In this document: piece after piece, positions 23,436 through 33,743 of the stretch
Layout: every line of letters begins with the position of its first letter
Position numbering within the stretch: the stretch's first letter is position 1
Assembly: GCA_033239525.1 (NCBI GenBank)
Contig: BSYO01000011.1
Coordinates: 11,435,078 to 11,499,077, forward strand
Direction: 5' to 3'
Source of the DNA: Nepenthes gracilis
Lineage: Eukaryota > Streptophyta > Magnoliopsida > Caryophyllales > Nepenthaceae
DNA length: 64,000 nucleotides
Translations under genes and position numbers: made by a program
Notes under the pieces: generated by a model
Databases searched by the model: none
What the model was told of the DNA's origin: nothing
What the model saw: the letters and a program-made list of their open reading frames with translations, nothing else

Positions 23436-25760
23436 TTTCCGTTAAGGGCAATATTAATCGCAATAGGATTTCCTCCGGAATTAATGACAATGCTAGCCCC
23501 ACTGGTGGGATTGAGGAGATTCACAAGCGGTTTGTTGAACACTTCCAACGGGTTCTTGGATCTGGTTGCACTATGTGCTTGACTGAAAAAGATCGGCTTC
23601 ATCCGTACATTCTTCGCACAATCCCTGATCACTTAAAAGTATCCTTAACTTCCCTTATTAGTGATGAGGAGATCAAGCTGACTATCTTTTTGATTGGTGA
23701 TAATAAGGCCCCGGGTCTAGATGGTTTCTCATCTAGATTCTTTAAGGACACGTGGGATATTGTGGGGGTATCCGTTATTGAAGCTATCAGGGACTTCTTC
23801 CACCATGGTAAGCTTCTCAAACAAATAAATGCTACCATTATTAGCCTTATACCTAAGGTCACCTCCCCCCACATGGTGACTGACTATCGGCCTATCTCCT
23901 GTTGTAATGTCATATATAAGGCCATTTTCAAAATTATTACTAATCGCCTCAAACTCACGTTATCTCATCTGGTTGATAAATGCCAAACAGCCTTTGTTAC
24001 AGGATGTCAAATAAGTGATAATATTCTCCTTGCCTATAAGCATCACTTGGGTCATGGTCCCCCCAGATGTGCTATAAAAATCGATCTCATGAAAGCCTAT
24101 GACTATGTATACTGGGACTTCATTATTACCACTCTTGAGTTAATGGACTTCCCCCCCAAATGGTGTCTTGGATTCATCAATGTGTTACAACTCCCTCTTT
24201 CTCTCTCAATATTAATGGTGAATTAGTAGGTTTCTACAAAGGCGGTAAAGGTCTTAGACAGGGCGACCCTCTATCACCATACTTATTCGTTCTCGTTATG
24301 AAAGTGCTGAATGGCATTATTGATGTGAAAGCTAGACGCAATGATAAGTTTTGTTTCCACTGGAAATGTGAAGCTACCTGAACGGTCATGCTTACTTTTG
24401 CGGATGACTTGCTCCTTTTTGCAAAAGCTAACACTACATCTGTTTGCATTCTTCAGGAATGCCTTGAGGAAGTCAAGTTGATCTTTGGGCTGTCTGCTAA
24501 TAAACACAAAAGTGAGATCTTCATCTGCTCTAAAGATGCGAATCTAACTCAAAACATCAAAAGTATCATCGAGTTTAAAATTGGCAGTTTACTTATGATA
24601 TACTTAGGTGTTCCGCTCATAACAACTAGGCTTTCGGTTGCGGATTGCAAGCCCCTCATTGATAAAATCATGAAACGTGTTACATCGTGGAGGAATAGAT
24701 GGTTATCATTTGGAGGACGTGTCCAACTTATTTCCTCCATCCTCTCGTCCATCGACTTGTGCTGGGCTTCAATTTTCATCTTGCCAACATCAATAACTAA
24801 GATTATCGAAAGCTACCTTCGAAGGTTTTTATGGCATGGTTCTATTGATGGAAAAACTACTGCCAAGGTTGCCTGGGAAGATGTTTGTTACCCGAAGAGT
24901 GAAGGTGGTCTGGGTATCAAAAACCTTCTGGCTCAAAATAAAGCTCTCATATGTCGGTTGTTTTGGCGTATTCTTACCAAAGACTCTTAATCAGTTTGGT
25001 CCTTATGGATTCATGTGTACAGAATTAAGGATCAGTGTATTTGGACTTTAAAAGTACTGGAATCCTTGCCATGGAGTTGGAAGAAAATCATGAAGTTGCT
25101 TCATTTGATGCGTCTTCATACTTTATACTCTATTGGGGATGGATCTGATACATTTCTTTGGCTTGATAATTGGCATCTGTTTGGTCCTCTATGTGAAAGA
25201 ACCACAGATCGTACCAGGATGGTCACAGGTCTGCCCAAAGACTCCAAAGTCAAGGATATTATTCGGAATGATAATTGGCACTAGCCTAATCTTTTGATAT
25301 GGATGTGTCTCCTATTATGGAAAACATGCCCCCATATTCCCCTAATACCAGAAATTAGGATTATATTTGCTGGACTGCTAGTATTGATGGGAAATTTAAG
25401 CCTAAATCTGCTTATCTCCTTTTTCACCCCCAAAGAAAAAGTGATCTAGGCCCCACTTGTTTGGGGCTCATCCCATATCCCTGCACATGCCTTTGTCATT
25501 TGGCTTGTCATCCGTAGGTGATTAAGCACTCTTGATGGTACCCGCGGTGTCCCTATTGGTTCCAAGACTTGTGTCTTATGTCATACTAAGGAACAGAACC
25601 ATGATCACCTGTTTTTCAAACGCCAGTTCTCTGATTCCTTATAGAGTATGCTCCGTCGTCGAGCCGGTCGCCAATAGCCTTACCCGGAGTGGAATCAAAA
25701 TATCTTATGGGTTACTAACAAATGAAATAGGAAAAACTTCAAGGCTCAATCTTTACGTCT
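23436..25760 (+). pseudogene. LINE ORF2 remnant: reverse transcriptase and zf-RVT
   Basis: RT blocks in order: APGLDGFSSRFFKDTW, LIPKVTSPHMVTDYRPISCC, CQTAFVTGCQISDNILLA, AIKIDLMKAYDYVYW (first catalytic Asp), KGLRQGDPLSPYLFVL, and TFADDLLLFAKA (catalytic Asp pair). A late RWLSFGGRVQLISSIL block, then SIGDGSDTFLWLDNW and CVLCHTKEQNHDHLFF, form the C-terminal zf-RVT region. A frameshift near 24170-24190 and stops at 24379 and 24988 break the frame; beyond about 25280 the frame shifts repeatedly. Confidence 0.88.
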
Positions 25761-27080
25761 CACCCTAACTGCCTCGGTGTACTTTATCTGAAAGGAGTGT
25801 AACTGCCAAACCTTTCAAGATTCCCCCCTCAAAACACAAACCAAATATTCTCTCATATTTTTGAGGTTGTGCGGTGCAGATTAAAGGCCAATCTTGCGGT
25901 TCCTACCTGGGTGGATAAAACTTCGTTGGATTGCTGGAGCTTATCATGCTAAGTGGGCTTAGCTTCAAAAAAAAAAAAAAATCTTATTATTATTATTATT
26001 TTTAATTATTATTTTTTATTGTTTTTTTGCCCCTTTTGTTTTGGGCGGTACAAAAAAAATATTATTATTATTATTATTATTTATTATTTTTTATTATTTT
26101 TGGCCCCTTTTAAGTTTGGGCAGTACAAAAAATAAAAAACGGATTGTTGTATTCTTTGGTCCAGTCTCATTTGTTATTTCTTTGGTCCTGTCATGTTCCT
26201 TGGCCATGGGGGTCTGTGGTTGGTTTGCTGGCCAGCCCTGGAGTATCTTTCTTTCCACAAAAAAAAAGTGTACTTGTCCTTCCCTTATTTTTGACGTTGT
26301 TGGGCAGCCTAGCAGCCCTGGTTTGCCTATCTTTCGATAGTCTGGTACCTGATTTTGCTCGGGTCAGATGCTCTTAGCTGTAGTTCATTGCAGCTTCTGA
26401 TGGCCTCTCTGTGGTTCCTGACATTTGGACCAATAGATAGTTTGCCGGTTGGTTGGTTCATCGGCATTTTGGTCTCGTCCTCTTGATCTTCTTACCAAAA
26501 AAAAAAAAAAACGTATGTATTTTGCTGGAGCTTGGATTTGACGTGTTTTGCTTGCTGATACGGTTGGCGTCTCGGCTGTTACGCTTCGGGTTGGATGGTT
26601 TGGTATCTTTCCTTAGCGAAGACACATTCCCTTTTTTGGTCTTTGCTCTTTGGTTGGTCGCCTGCTGGTTTAGAGTGTCTTGACGGCTTGGAGTTGTGGT
26701 GGGTTTCGAGTGTGGATATACTACTTTTATCATGCTAGTCGCCTTTTGAAGGACTTTCTCCTGATTGCTTCCTTGAGAAGCAAAGCTTTCATGCTACGTT
26801 TCATGGTGTTTGTGGCTTCCCCCTGAGTCTTTGTCCTTGTCCCTAGTAGGTTCTCTTTTAGCGTTTGAACATTGGTCTGTTTTCTTAACTTCACTTATTT
26901 CCAAAAAAGGGGGGTATATTATTTTTTTCCTTGCCTTTAAATTTAGATTCGTGTTATGATTTATGGTGTTCGGTATACCCCAGTGTCTTTATTCTAAATC
27001 CAAGTCGGTAAAACATTTAGAGATAGAATATTGATTTTTTATTTTTTTCTTTTCATTAATAAAATTTACTTACCAAAAAA
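25761..27080 (+). repeat. LINE 3' region with serial A-tracts
   Basis: Non-coding. A-tracts at 25967-25981, 26259-26267, 26497-26511 and 27075-27080; the last three follow a 'ctttccac/cttacc' phrase. A ~70-bp block of 'tgccccttt' plus 'tttgggcggtacaaaaaa' plus (TTA)n is tandemly duplicated at about 25981-26130. Only the last A-tract is followed by the target duplication, so the earlier ones are internal. Confidence 0.6.
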
Positions 27081-27095
27081 ATTGTGTATTGAGAA
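27081..27095 (+). repeat. LINE target-site duplication, right copy
   Basis: Partner of 23421-23435. Confidence 0.85.
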
Positions 27096-27380
27096 CAGTT
27101 TGGTTATGTATATTGAGTTTCAGTTGTTATAATTAGTTTATCACCTCCCTTGCGATATTTATGAAGAGGGTCATATGTATTATATTGTCCAAACAGTTAT
27201 CCGATATGATCCTGTGCAAGTTATTATTCTACGATTGTCTTATTAGGTCCTGTGATTTGTTTGTTTTATCATGGCCGGATTTAGGATTTATCGGTTGTAT
27301 TATTTTAAAATTTTTAGTTTTATTAATTATAATTATTTAAACTTATTTTGGTTCTGAGTTTGTGATAGGATACAAAAGAC
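27096..27380. other. Intergenic DNA, nothing identified
   Basis: AT-rich continuation of the pre-insertion locus. No ORF or motif seen. Confidence 0.5.
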
Positions 27381-27389
27381 TAGGCTTGC

Positions 27390-27895
27390 ATTATTGTATT
27401 GACTATCACACTCTATTGAAAGGATCCTCAAACGTCAATTTAGTTGCGTCATCATATGATCAAATATCTATCTTAAAAGTATTGACAATTTGTTTGAGAA
27501 AATATTGTGCATTAAAAATACAAGAAACAAAAATATAGTTACAAAATTAAGTACTTAGTCAGAATATTATATATCAACACATCTCAAATGTGAAGTAATA
27601 TTGATTCGATAATTATTCGACTCATTCAAATGTAAGAGTATGATACCATCTTTATTATGGTACGATAACCAAATAGTGAAATATATAGCGTCAAATATAA
27701 ATACACCAAACATATAAGGAGGACTGTTATTTCGTTGGTAAAAAATTTTAACAAGATTTTTCATTTAAACTAAGCATGTTAGAGTTGGTGAATAGCTAAT
27801 TGATATTTTTACCAAATTTCTTTTTAATGTTCATGTCAAATATATTTTTAACAAATTTGACATGATCAACATATATGATTGAACTAGAAGGAGAG
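27390..27895 (+). pseudogene. Ty1/copia pol C-terminal fossil
   Basis: Around 27655-27720 a frame reads WYDNQIVKYIASNINTPNI, matching the copia RNase H phrase [20 protein letters not shown]. Around 27800-27820 it reads DIFTKFL, matching the terminal LADIFTKPL. The tract gaaggagagtg (about 27886-27897) is then the purine tract before an LTR. Many stops; only the 3' end of an element remains. Confidence 0.6.
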
Positions 27896-28027
27896 TGTTA
27901 GAATATAGATAAAGTATATTGTTAGAATATTAAGAGTAACATGTTACAATATTGTTAGAATATAAAACAAATATATTTGGATATATCCATTGTGGTATAT
28001 TTTCCATTAGGATAGTTTAGTAATTAA

Positions 28028-28031
<4 letters not shown>
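27896..28031 (+). mobile_element. Ty1/copia LTR remnant upstream of MGD1
   Basis: Begins TGTTAGAATATAG directly after the purine tract, the usual start of many plant copia LTRs. 'ttgttagaatat' recurs at 27920 and 27951, an internal short repeat. It runs into an (AT)n microsatellite, so its right end is not definable. It lies roughly 0.5 kb upstream of the start codon of the gene. Confidence 0.5.

Positions 28032-28069
<38 letters not shown>
28032..28069. repeat. (AT)n microsatellite
   Basis: Uninterrupted alternating A and T, about 19 dinucleotides. Confidence 0.95.
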
Positions 28070-28224
28070 CTACAAAGTGTGGGGTATTTTAATATATTCA
28101 ACTTTCTTATGAATAAAATAAAAAATATAAATTAACGAATTTATATTTGAGAAAAAAAATTATTAATTTATTATTACCTTTATAATTAAATAGATTCATA
28201 ATAAATAAGTAAAAAAATAAAATC

Positions 28225-28503
28225 ATTTTCCCAAATAAATAGCTCCAGAATGCCAGTGATCGTTTTCGCGTGGCTCCTAACGTACCCAAGATTTCCTCTT
28301 TCTCTCTCTCCGCCATGTTTCTCCGTCCATGGTCAATTTATGAACACCTATCTTTGCTCCCTGTTTTCTTCCTTATTTCTCCATCCTTGGCTCCCGTATT
28401 ATACTTGTCTGCTTCCGCGCTTTCTTTCTACTCTTCCCATAGTCCAAAGTATCGCCCTTCGATGTCTAGAGACAGCTTAATGTATTGATTTGGTTGTACA
28501 ACC
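28225..28503 (+). promoter_or_regulatory. Probable core promoter and 5' leader of the MGD1-like gene
   Basis: Composition changes from AT-rich to CT-rich near 28280; the run 'tttcctctttctctctctcc' is a pyrimidine patch of the kind found at plant transcription starts and leaders. 'aaataaatag' near 28232 could serve as a weak TATA element. Upstream ATGs occur at 28250, 28313, 28328, 28339, 28461 and 28479. The 28461 ATG opens an 8-codon uORF closed by TGA at 28485-28487, 16 bases before the coding start. The transcription start is not known, so which of these are in the mRNA is uncertain. Confidence 0.4.
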
Positions 28504-29004
28504 ATGACTCATTCTTCAACTGTAACATCAGAATCCACAATTCTTCTTGAGCCTGTATCTAAATTGGGTAACATTGCCTTCAATTCAAGCTTTCAGATCT
28601 ACAGCTCAAGTGGTTATTCTCTATTTTCCTCCAGTTACTTGAGTTTTCATGGCTTTGCTTGTTTGGCTAGTCAAAATAGGTTCAGATTTGTTAGTTCGTT
28701 GAGGTTAAGTAAAGGTGGACGTAGCCTTAGAAGAATTTTGGATGATTTCAACAGGGCTATAAGATTTCATTGCCACAAAATTCCACTTGAGTTTGCTTCA
28801 GTTGGAGCCCAATCTGGCGAAAATCATGGGTTGGGGGATGATGGCCATGTAGCTTTGGAGGAGGAACGAATGCCGATTAGTGGTATCCGGCAGGAGGGCC
28901 CGAAGAGAGTACTTATTTTAATGAGTGATACTGGTGGTGGTCACAGGGCTTCCGCAGAGGCTATAAAAGCTGCATTTGATGAAGAATTTGGGGATGATTA
29001 TCAG
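28504..29004 (+). CDS. MGD1: MGDG synthase, MGD1-like, exon 1 (residues 1-167)
   Basis: Monogalactosyldiacylglycerol synthase moves galactose from UDP-galactose to diacylglycerol in the inner chloroplast envelope, supplying the main thylakoid lipid. Exon 1 encodes a Ser-rich, acid-poor N-terminus (about 1-100) typical of the chloroplast transit peptide of type-A MGDs, then RRILDDFNRAIRFHCHKIP, and ends in the N-terminal GT28 fold: RVLILMSDTGGGHRASAEAI. The glycine loop and His147 of GGGH match the acceptor/membrane-side active site of the family. The ATG has context acaaccATGa and gives a leader resembling Arabidopsis MGD1 (MxxxSTVTxES). The exon ends GATTATCAG before GTCAGA, phase 0; the frame runs on to a stop at 29065 if the intron is not removed. 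The identification is secure; which paralogue it is follows from the long transit peptide. Confidence 0.95.
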
Positions 29005-29179
29005 GTCAGATATATCGACTGGTTTTCTATGAATTGCTTGCTTGATTGCCACAAATGCAGTTGTTGAGACAATACTTATAGTATATCGACTTTCATCTCA
29101 AAGATATTGAAAAAGGAACATATTTTTGATTTCTAGTTGTGCCTATTCAACTTTCATTGATTGTATCAGCAAAAAAAGG

Positions 29180-29184
29180 GGCAG
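29180..29184 (+). repeat. Probable target-site duplication GGCAG (left copy)
   Basis: GGCAG precedes the TGTTACCGG start of the LTR and recurs at 34161-34165. The longer shared stretch aaaaaaaggggcag on both sides is discussed in the findings. Confidence 0.65.
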
Positions 29185-29657
29185 TGTTACCGGTTTGATT
29201 AACGGGGATACTTCGATGGTACGGAAGAGTACTCGGATCACCCACACACCGGTGCGATTACGGGATTATGTCCGAGACTAACCGATTCTGTTAAATGGCT
29301 GAGTCTGCTGTGCCATGGGAAGCTGTCCACGTGCAGCAGCTCTTGTTCTGGATTATTCTGTGCCAACGCCTTCTCTGTTTTTCTGCTTATTTTCTGTTTT
29401 GGCTTATTTTTTGTTTTGCTGACTTGGATTGTTCTGGAAGCTCGTGTGTTAGTTGTTAATTGCTGAATTGGATGTTAAATACGAAAAACAAGAAGAAGGA
29501 ATATAGACAAATTATATTATTTCTCATTGCTCCCTTCTCCCTTCGTCCCGTATGTTTCTTCCTCTTCTCTCCCCAAGCCGAGATCTCACTCGCTCGATTG
29601 CCCACCAGAGAGTCAAATTCGACTCAATTGGTTAACGATCACTCAGCAAATGTATCA
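29185..29657 (+). repeat. 5' LTR of the 29185 gypsy element
   Basis: Starts TGTTACCGG, ends ATGTATCA just before the primer site. 473 bp. It appears as clean LTR sequence, in contrast to its partner at 33744. Confidence 0.75.
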
Positions 29658-30660
29658 TATTTGGTGCTTTCATTGAGAGGCAATGGCAGAGGGCATGAAC
29701 AAGGCTCGGAGGATGCCATGTTTGAAGTCAAGGAGCATTCGGAGCGATTCAACCTCCAAATGACAACGAACGAACAGATTCAACAAACTCTCCATGACTT
29801 TCAGCAATCCTTCAGTGATATTCAGCAATCCCTAAATCGTCTCGAGCGCCATTCGATTCCTTCTCCCAATCCACCATTATTACCAACTCCTACTTCAATT
29901 CCTCATCCTCCCTCGAGTTCCTTCATGTCTACCTCCCAATTTGTTAACCTTCCTCAACTTTCACTTCCACCGCCAGAAGCTCTGCACACGCCATCGGTCC
30001 GATTGCCTAAATTAGAAGTTCCATTCTTCGCCGGTGATAATGTGGTGGGATGGCTATTCCAGATGGAGCGTTTCTTTATTTCCGTAAATTAACCATTGCA
30101 AAGATTTTACACGGCCGGACTCGCCCTTCAATGGTTCCACCGGATGCACGCTACCCACAATCCTTTCATCCCGGGAGGTATTCTCTCGAGATCTCGATGA
30201 GATTTGGCCCTTCTTCGTATATAAATCATGAAGCCATGTTAGCTTCGTCAAGTCACTACGGTGACAGCATTCATGACTGAATTTGAAGCCATCTCCACAC
30301 GCACAACTGGGCTGTCTGCTAACAACCTCCTGAATTGTTTTATCTCTGGATTGAGGGATGATATCCGTCGAGAGTTGCTGCTGTTGAAACCACAGGCGTT
30401 GTCAGAGGCTATTGGAATAGCCAAATTGGTGGAAGAGAAACCTGATAGCAACCGTTCACTATACTCTCGTGCTCCAGCTACCAAACCGCAACTCAGTACG
30501 CCCCATTCCCTCCCAAAGCTGTTACCGCCAGCAAATAAAACCCACAGATTACCCATCAAAAGACTTACACCAGCAGAAATGGCAGCTAGAAGGGAAAAGG
30601 GCCTATGCTTCAATCATGATGAAAGATTTACACCGGGCCCACAAACCTCCTAATTTCTAT
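29658..30660 (+). pseudogene. gag pseudogene of the 29185 element
   Basis: Primer site at about 29660-29677. The frame then reads MFEVKEHSERFNLQM, a coiled region QQTLHDFQQSFSDIQQSLNR, a Pro/Ser-rich linker and VRLPKLEVPFFAGDNVVGW, the conserved start of the gag core. Frame changes follow near 30085 and 30250. TVTAFMTEFEAISTRTTGLS and CFISGLRDDIRRELLLLKP continue the core, then EKGLCFNHDERFTPG, the remnant of the zinc-knuckle region. Not translatable as one protein. Confidence 0.82.
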
Positions 30661-32621
30661 GTATGATGGTGGAGGAAACGGCTCGGAGAAGCTACAAAGC
30701 AGAGAATTTGATGGCGTAAGAGGTCATTCCCATAGATAATCACTATGGCCAACCTCGATGGGCGCCACTATTTCACCGCACGCACTAGAGGGCCACTTTG
30801 TTCCTTCTACCTCGCGACTGCAAGGCTCCATCGAGGCCATTGTTATCTTGGAATCCACACACAACTTTCTTCAAACAAATACATTTGGGAGTCCCAACAG
30901 AGCCGCCCCAATCCATTGGGGAATTGCAGCGTTCCCTTCACCATGTGAAGGATTATGCACTAATGTCGTGATCAATGGGAGAATCCAAATTCAATGTGGA
31001 TCTCTACCTACTTCCTATATACGGAACTTGTATTTGGAGTTCGGTGGTTAGCATCCATGGACCGGTGCTTTGTGATTATAAGGCTCTATGGATGCGATTT
31101 CAACATGAAGGAGACTCAATCACACTACATGGACTATGAGAGCAACCATGGCCACCATGACACTACCAATCATGAGAGGAGAAGTTACTCAATCGATTGC
31201 CATATGTTTCCAACTCACCGTACAGATGACTACCGGAGAACTTTTCGCCAATGATTCTAAGACAACGTATCCCAATTTAAGCTCCACGAACATATAGGCT
31301 ACTACCCTCCACACTCTTCTCTTATCCTTCATAGATGTGTTCTACCCTACATGGGTTGCCTCCACACCGATAATGCACCAAAATACCTCTAAATTAATGT
31401 GCGACCATACCGCTACCCTCATTTGAGAAATTGAGAAATCGCGCCGAGACATGCCGGATGAAGGCATAATCCAACCTAGCACCATCGGGCCGGGTAAAGA
31501 AGAAAGATGGCATTGGATTACCGAGCCCTCAATGCCATTACCATCAAAGATCGATTTCTACCAACAATCGATGAATAGATTCAGAAATTCTTCTTCAAAA
31601 TAAGATATCACCAAATGAGAGTGGAAACATCCATAAAACGGCATTTCGGACTCACGAAGGCCCAAATTCTTGGTCATGCCATTCGGACTTTCCAACGCTC
31701 CTCAACATTTGCCGAGATGATATCTGCACTCACTCCTTCGAAAGTTCATCCTAGTCTTCTTCGACGACATCCTAGTCTACAGCCCATCCCGGGAGCATCA
31801 TCTTCAAGATTCCAAATGGGCTTTACACATGCTGCGGAATAACTCTTTCTACGCCAAGCCCTCGAAATGTGAGTTTGGATGTTCTTCGATAGCATACCCG
31901 AGCCAGCATAGTCACCGACCAAGGAGTCATGGTGGTCGAAATGGCCGCCACGTAAAATGTAGCTTCGGGTTTTCTTGGGCTGGCTGGCTATTACCGACGA
32001 TTTGTGGCCAGCTATGCTCAAATTTCAGCCCCTCTCACCCTCACTGCGGAAGACAGCCCTGAATTCAGCAGAGGAAGCATTTCAAGCCCTCAAAAAGGCC
32101 CTCACTACTACCCCAGTTTTAACATTATTTCTCCAGCCCTTCACCATTCACACCGATGCCTCCGAATCGAATCCCTAACACAATCCGGTCACCCAATTGC
32201 ATTCTATAGCAAACAATTGTCACCAGATGCGTAACTCTTCCACTTATGTCGAGAGCTCGCGATTGTTTCGTAAGTGGCGCACTTACATTTTGGGGGTCCA
32301 AATTTGTCATACAAACTCACCATCCCTTCCCATAGTCCATCAGCAGCTGATTTCAAAGCTCTTAGGCTATGATTTCGAGATCATATGTCAGGGAAGGAGA
32401 ATGGACCAGCAGATGCCCTATCTCGCCGCCACGATCCATCTTACCATGCTCTGCTGTGGTGTTTGACAAGATTTGCTAGAGGTTGCGACATTTCCACCAT
32501 AACTCCATCCCAAGCGATCTCATCAATGCCTGTAATCATCAGACACCCACGATTATTGAAAGAGGGACTCATCTTTGAGCCTGTATCATTACAACATCTT
32601 ATTATGCAAGAGTAACACAAT
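30661..32621 (+). pseudogene. Protease, RT and RNase H remnants of the 29185 element
   Basis: Protease-region words: ALEGHFVPSTSRLQGSIE and STHNFLQT, with the DSG motif lost in a small deletion between them. [15 protein letters not shown] (via two frames), LRKFILVFFDDILVYSPS (catalytic FFDD present), NSFYAKPSKCEFG. RNase H: KALTTTPVLTL, FTIHTDASES, GHPIAFYSKQLSPDA, LLGYDFEII, GKENGPADALSRRHD. The segments are separated by deletions of a few to about 30 bp, so the reading frame changes at least ten times. Confidence 0.8.
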
Positions 32622-33386
32622 TTGGAGGACACTTCACACCTACAGCATTGCTCACGTATTCTATTGGCCTCAAAAGTGGAATTTATAAGGCACCATCCAT
32701 TAAAGCCATTCACGACCGCACCACAAGGATTACTAGCCTCTTCCCATTGCAAATGGGAATCCATTTCCATGGATTTCATCACTCACTTACCCCCTTCCCA
32801 TGGAAAAACAGTAATTCTAGTGGTGGTGGATCGCCTTTCAAAATACTCCCATTTTTCCTCACTACATACCCAGTTTACAGCTCAAGAACTTGCCAACATC
32901 TTTGTTCAAGACGTGTGCCGCTTACATGGCTTTCCTATGGAGTTGGTAACCGACAGAGACCCACTTTTCATGAGCCACTTTTGGCGTGAGCTATTTAAAC
33001 TCCATGGGACCAAACTAGCCACCAGCAGTGCGTACCATCCACAAACAGACGGGCAAACAGAGGTAGTGAACCGTTGCTTAGAGGACTACTTGCGTTGCTT
33101 TGTGGCGGATCACCCTGCTTCCTGGATTCAATATCTTCCCTGGGCTGAATGGAATTATAATACTTCATGGCATTCTTCGATCAAAATGAGCCCATTTGAG
33201 GCGGTTTATGGTCGATCGCCTCCCTCCTTGCTAGACTATACACGAGGCACTTCTGCGGTGGCAGCCATCGATGAACTCCTCACAGATCGAACCAACCTCC
33301 TCACCACTCTTCGATCAACTGCGGAGGGGGTATGGGGGATGCTCATCGAACCGAGAAGGTGTATCAAGTGGGTGATTGGGTTCTGA
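32622..33386 (+). CDS. Integrase segment of the 29185 element (intact core)
   Basis: A 254-codon ORF covering the catalytic core and part of the C-terminal domain: ISMDFITHLPPSHGKTV (first Asp), MELVTDRDPLFMSHFW (second Asp), and YHPQTDGQTEVVNRCLEDYL (Glu), so the D,D-35-E triad is complete. MSPFEAVYGRSPPSLLDY follows, as in Ty3/gypsy integrases. The HHCC zinc region upstream is damaged and the ORF begins with frame-shifted residues, so it is a domain remnant of the polyprotein and not an independent gene. Continuation after 33386 is frame-shifted (IHNVFHVSLLKHFKGD at about 33510-33560). Confidence 0.8.
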   Translation: MEDTSHLQHCSRILLASKVEFIRHHPLKPFTTAPQGLLASSHCKWESISMDFITHLPPSHGKTVILVVVDRLSKYSHFSSLHTQFTAQELANIFVQDVCRLHGFPMELVTDRDPLFMSHFWRELFKLHGTKLATSSAYHPQTDGQTEVVNRCLEDYLRCFVADHPASWIQYLPWAEWNYNTSWHSSIKMSPFEAVYGRSPPSLLDYTRGTSAVAAIDELLTDRTNLLTTLRSTAEGVWGMLIEPRRCIKWVIGF

Positions 33387-33743
33387 TAAAATTACAACCT
33401 TACCGGCAATCCATTGCAAAGACACCGACAATCCAACAAATTGGCTAAGCAAATGGACCCTTTCGAATTCTTGATATCGGATGGTGGCATACCGGCAGGA
33501 AGGCTCCAAGATCCACAATGTTTTCCATGTCTCTCTCCTAAAACACTTCAAAGGTGATCCTTCCACTACATCAAATGAGAAACCCATGATTCCCAACCAC
33601 TCCTCCAACTCGTCAGAGATCACTGGGCGGAAAAATGGCCACTTCATTCCCCAATTTTTGGTGGTCAAGCTCCAAGTGAGGCTTCCGGGAAACAGAGGAC
33701 TATAACAGATTTTCTGAATTTTCGAGGACAAGGTCGTTTTTTA

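Larger units (their letters stand above)
23436..27080 (+). mobile_element. 5'-truncated non-LTR retrotransposon (LINE, plant L1-like)
   Basis: Bounded by a 15-bp direct repeat and ending in an A-rich tail (ttaccaaaaaa). It begins between the endonuclease and RT domains of ORF2, so ORF1 and the endonuclease are missing, the usual outcome of incomplete reverse transcription. It inserted into the same AT-rich intergenic DNA as the chromovirus, 85 bp to the right of it. Confidence 0.88.

Noticed and set aside
29005..29067. Exon 1 continuing to a stop at 29065 as a short protein
   Set aside because: The GTCAGA donor after GATTATCAG matches the family's exon boundary and the protein resumes exactly in exon 2 at 48058. 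Read-through would only arise from intron retention.
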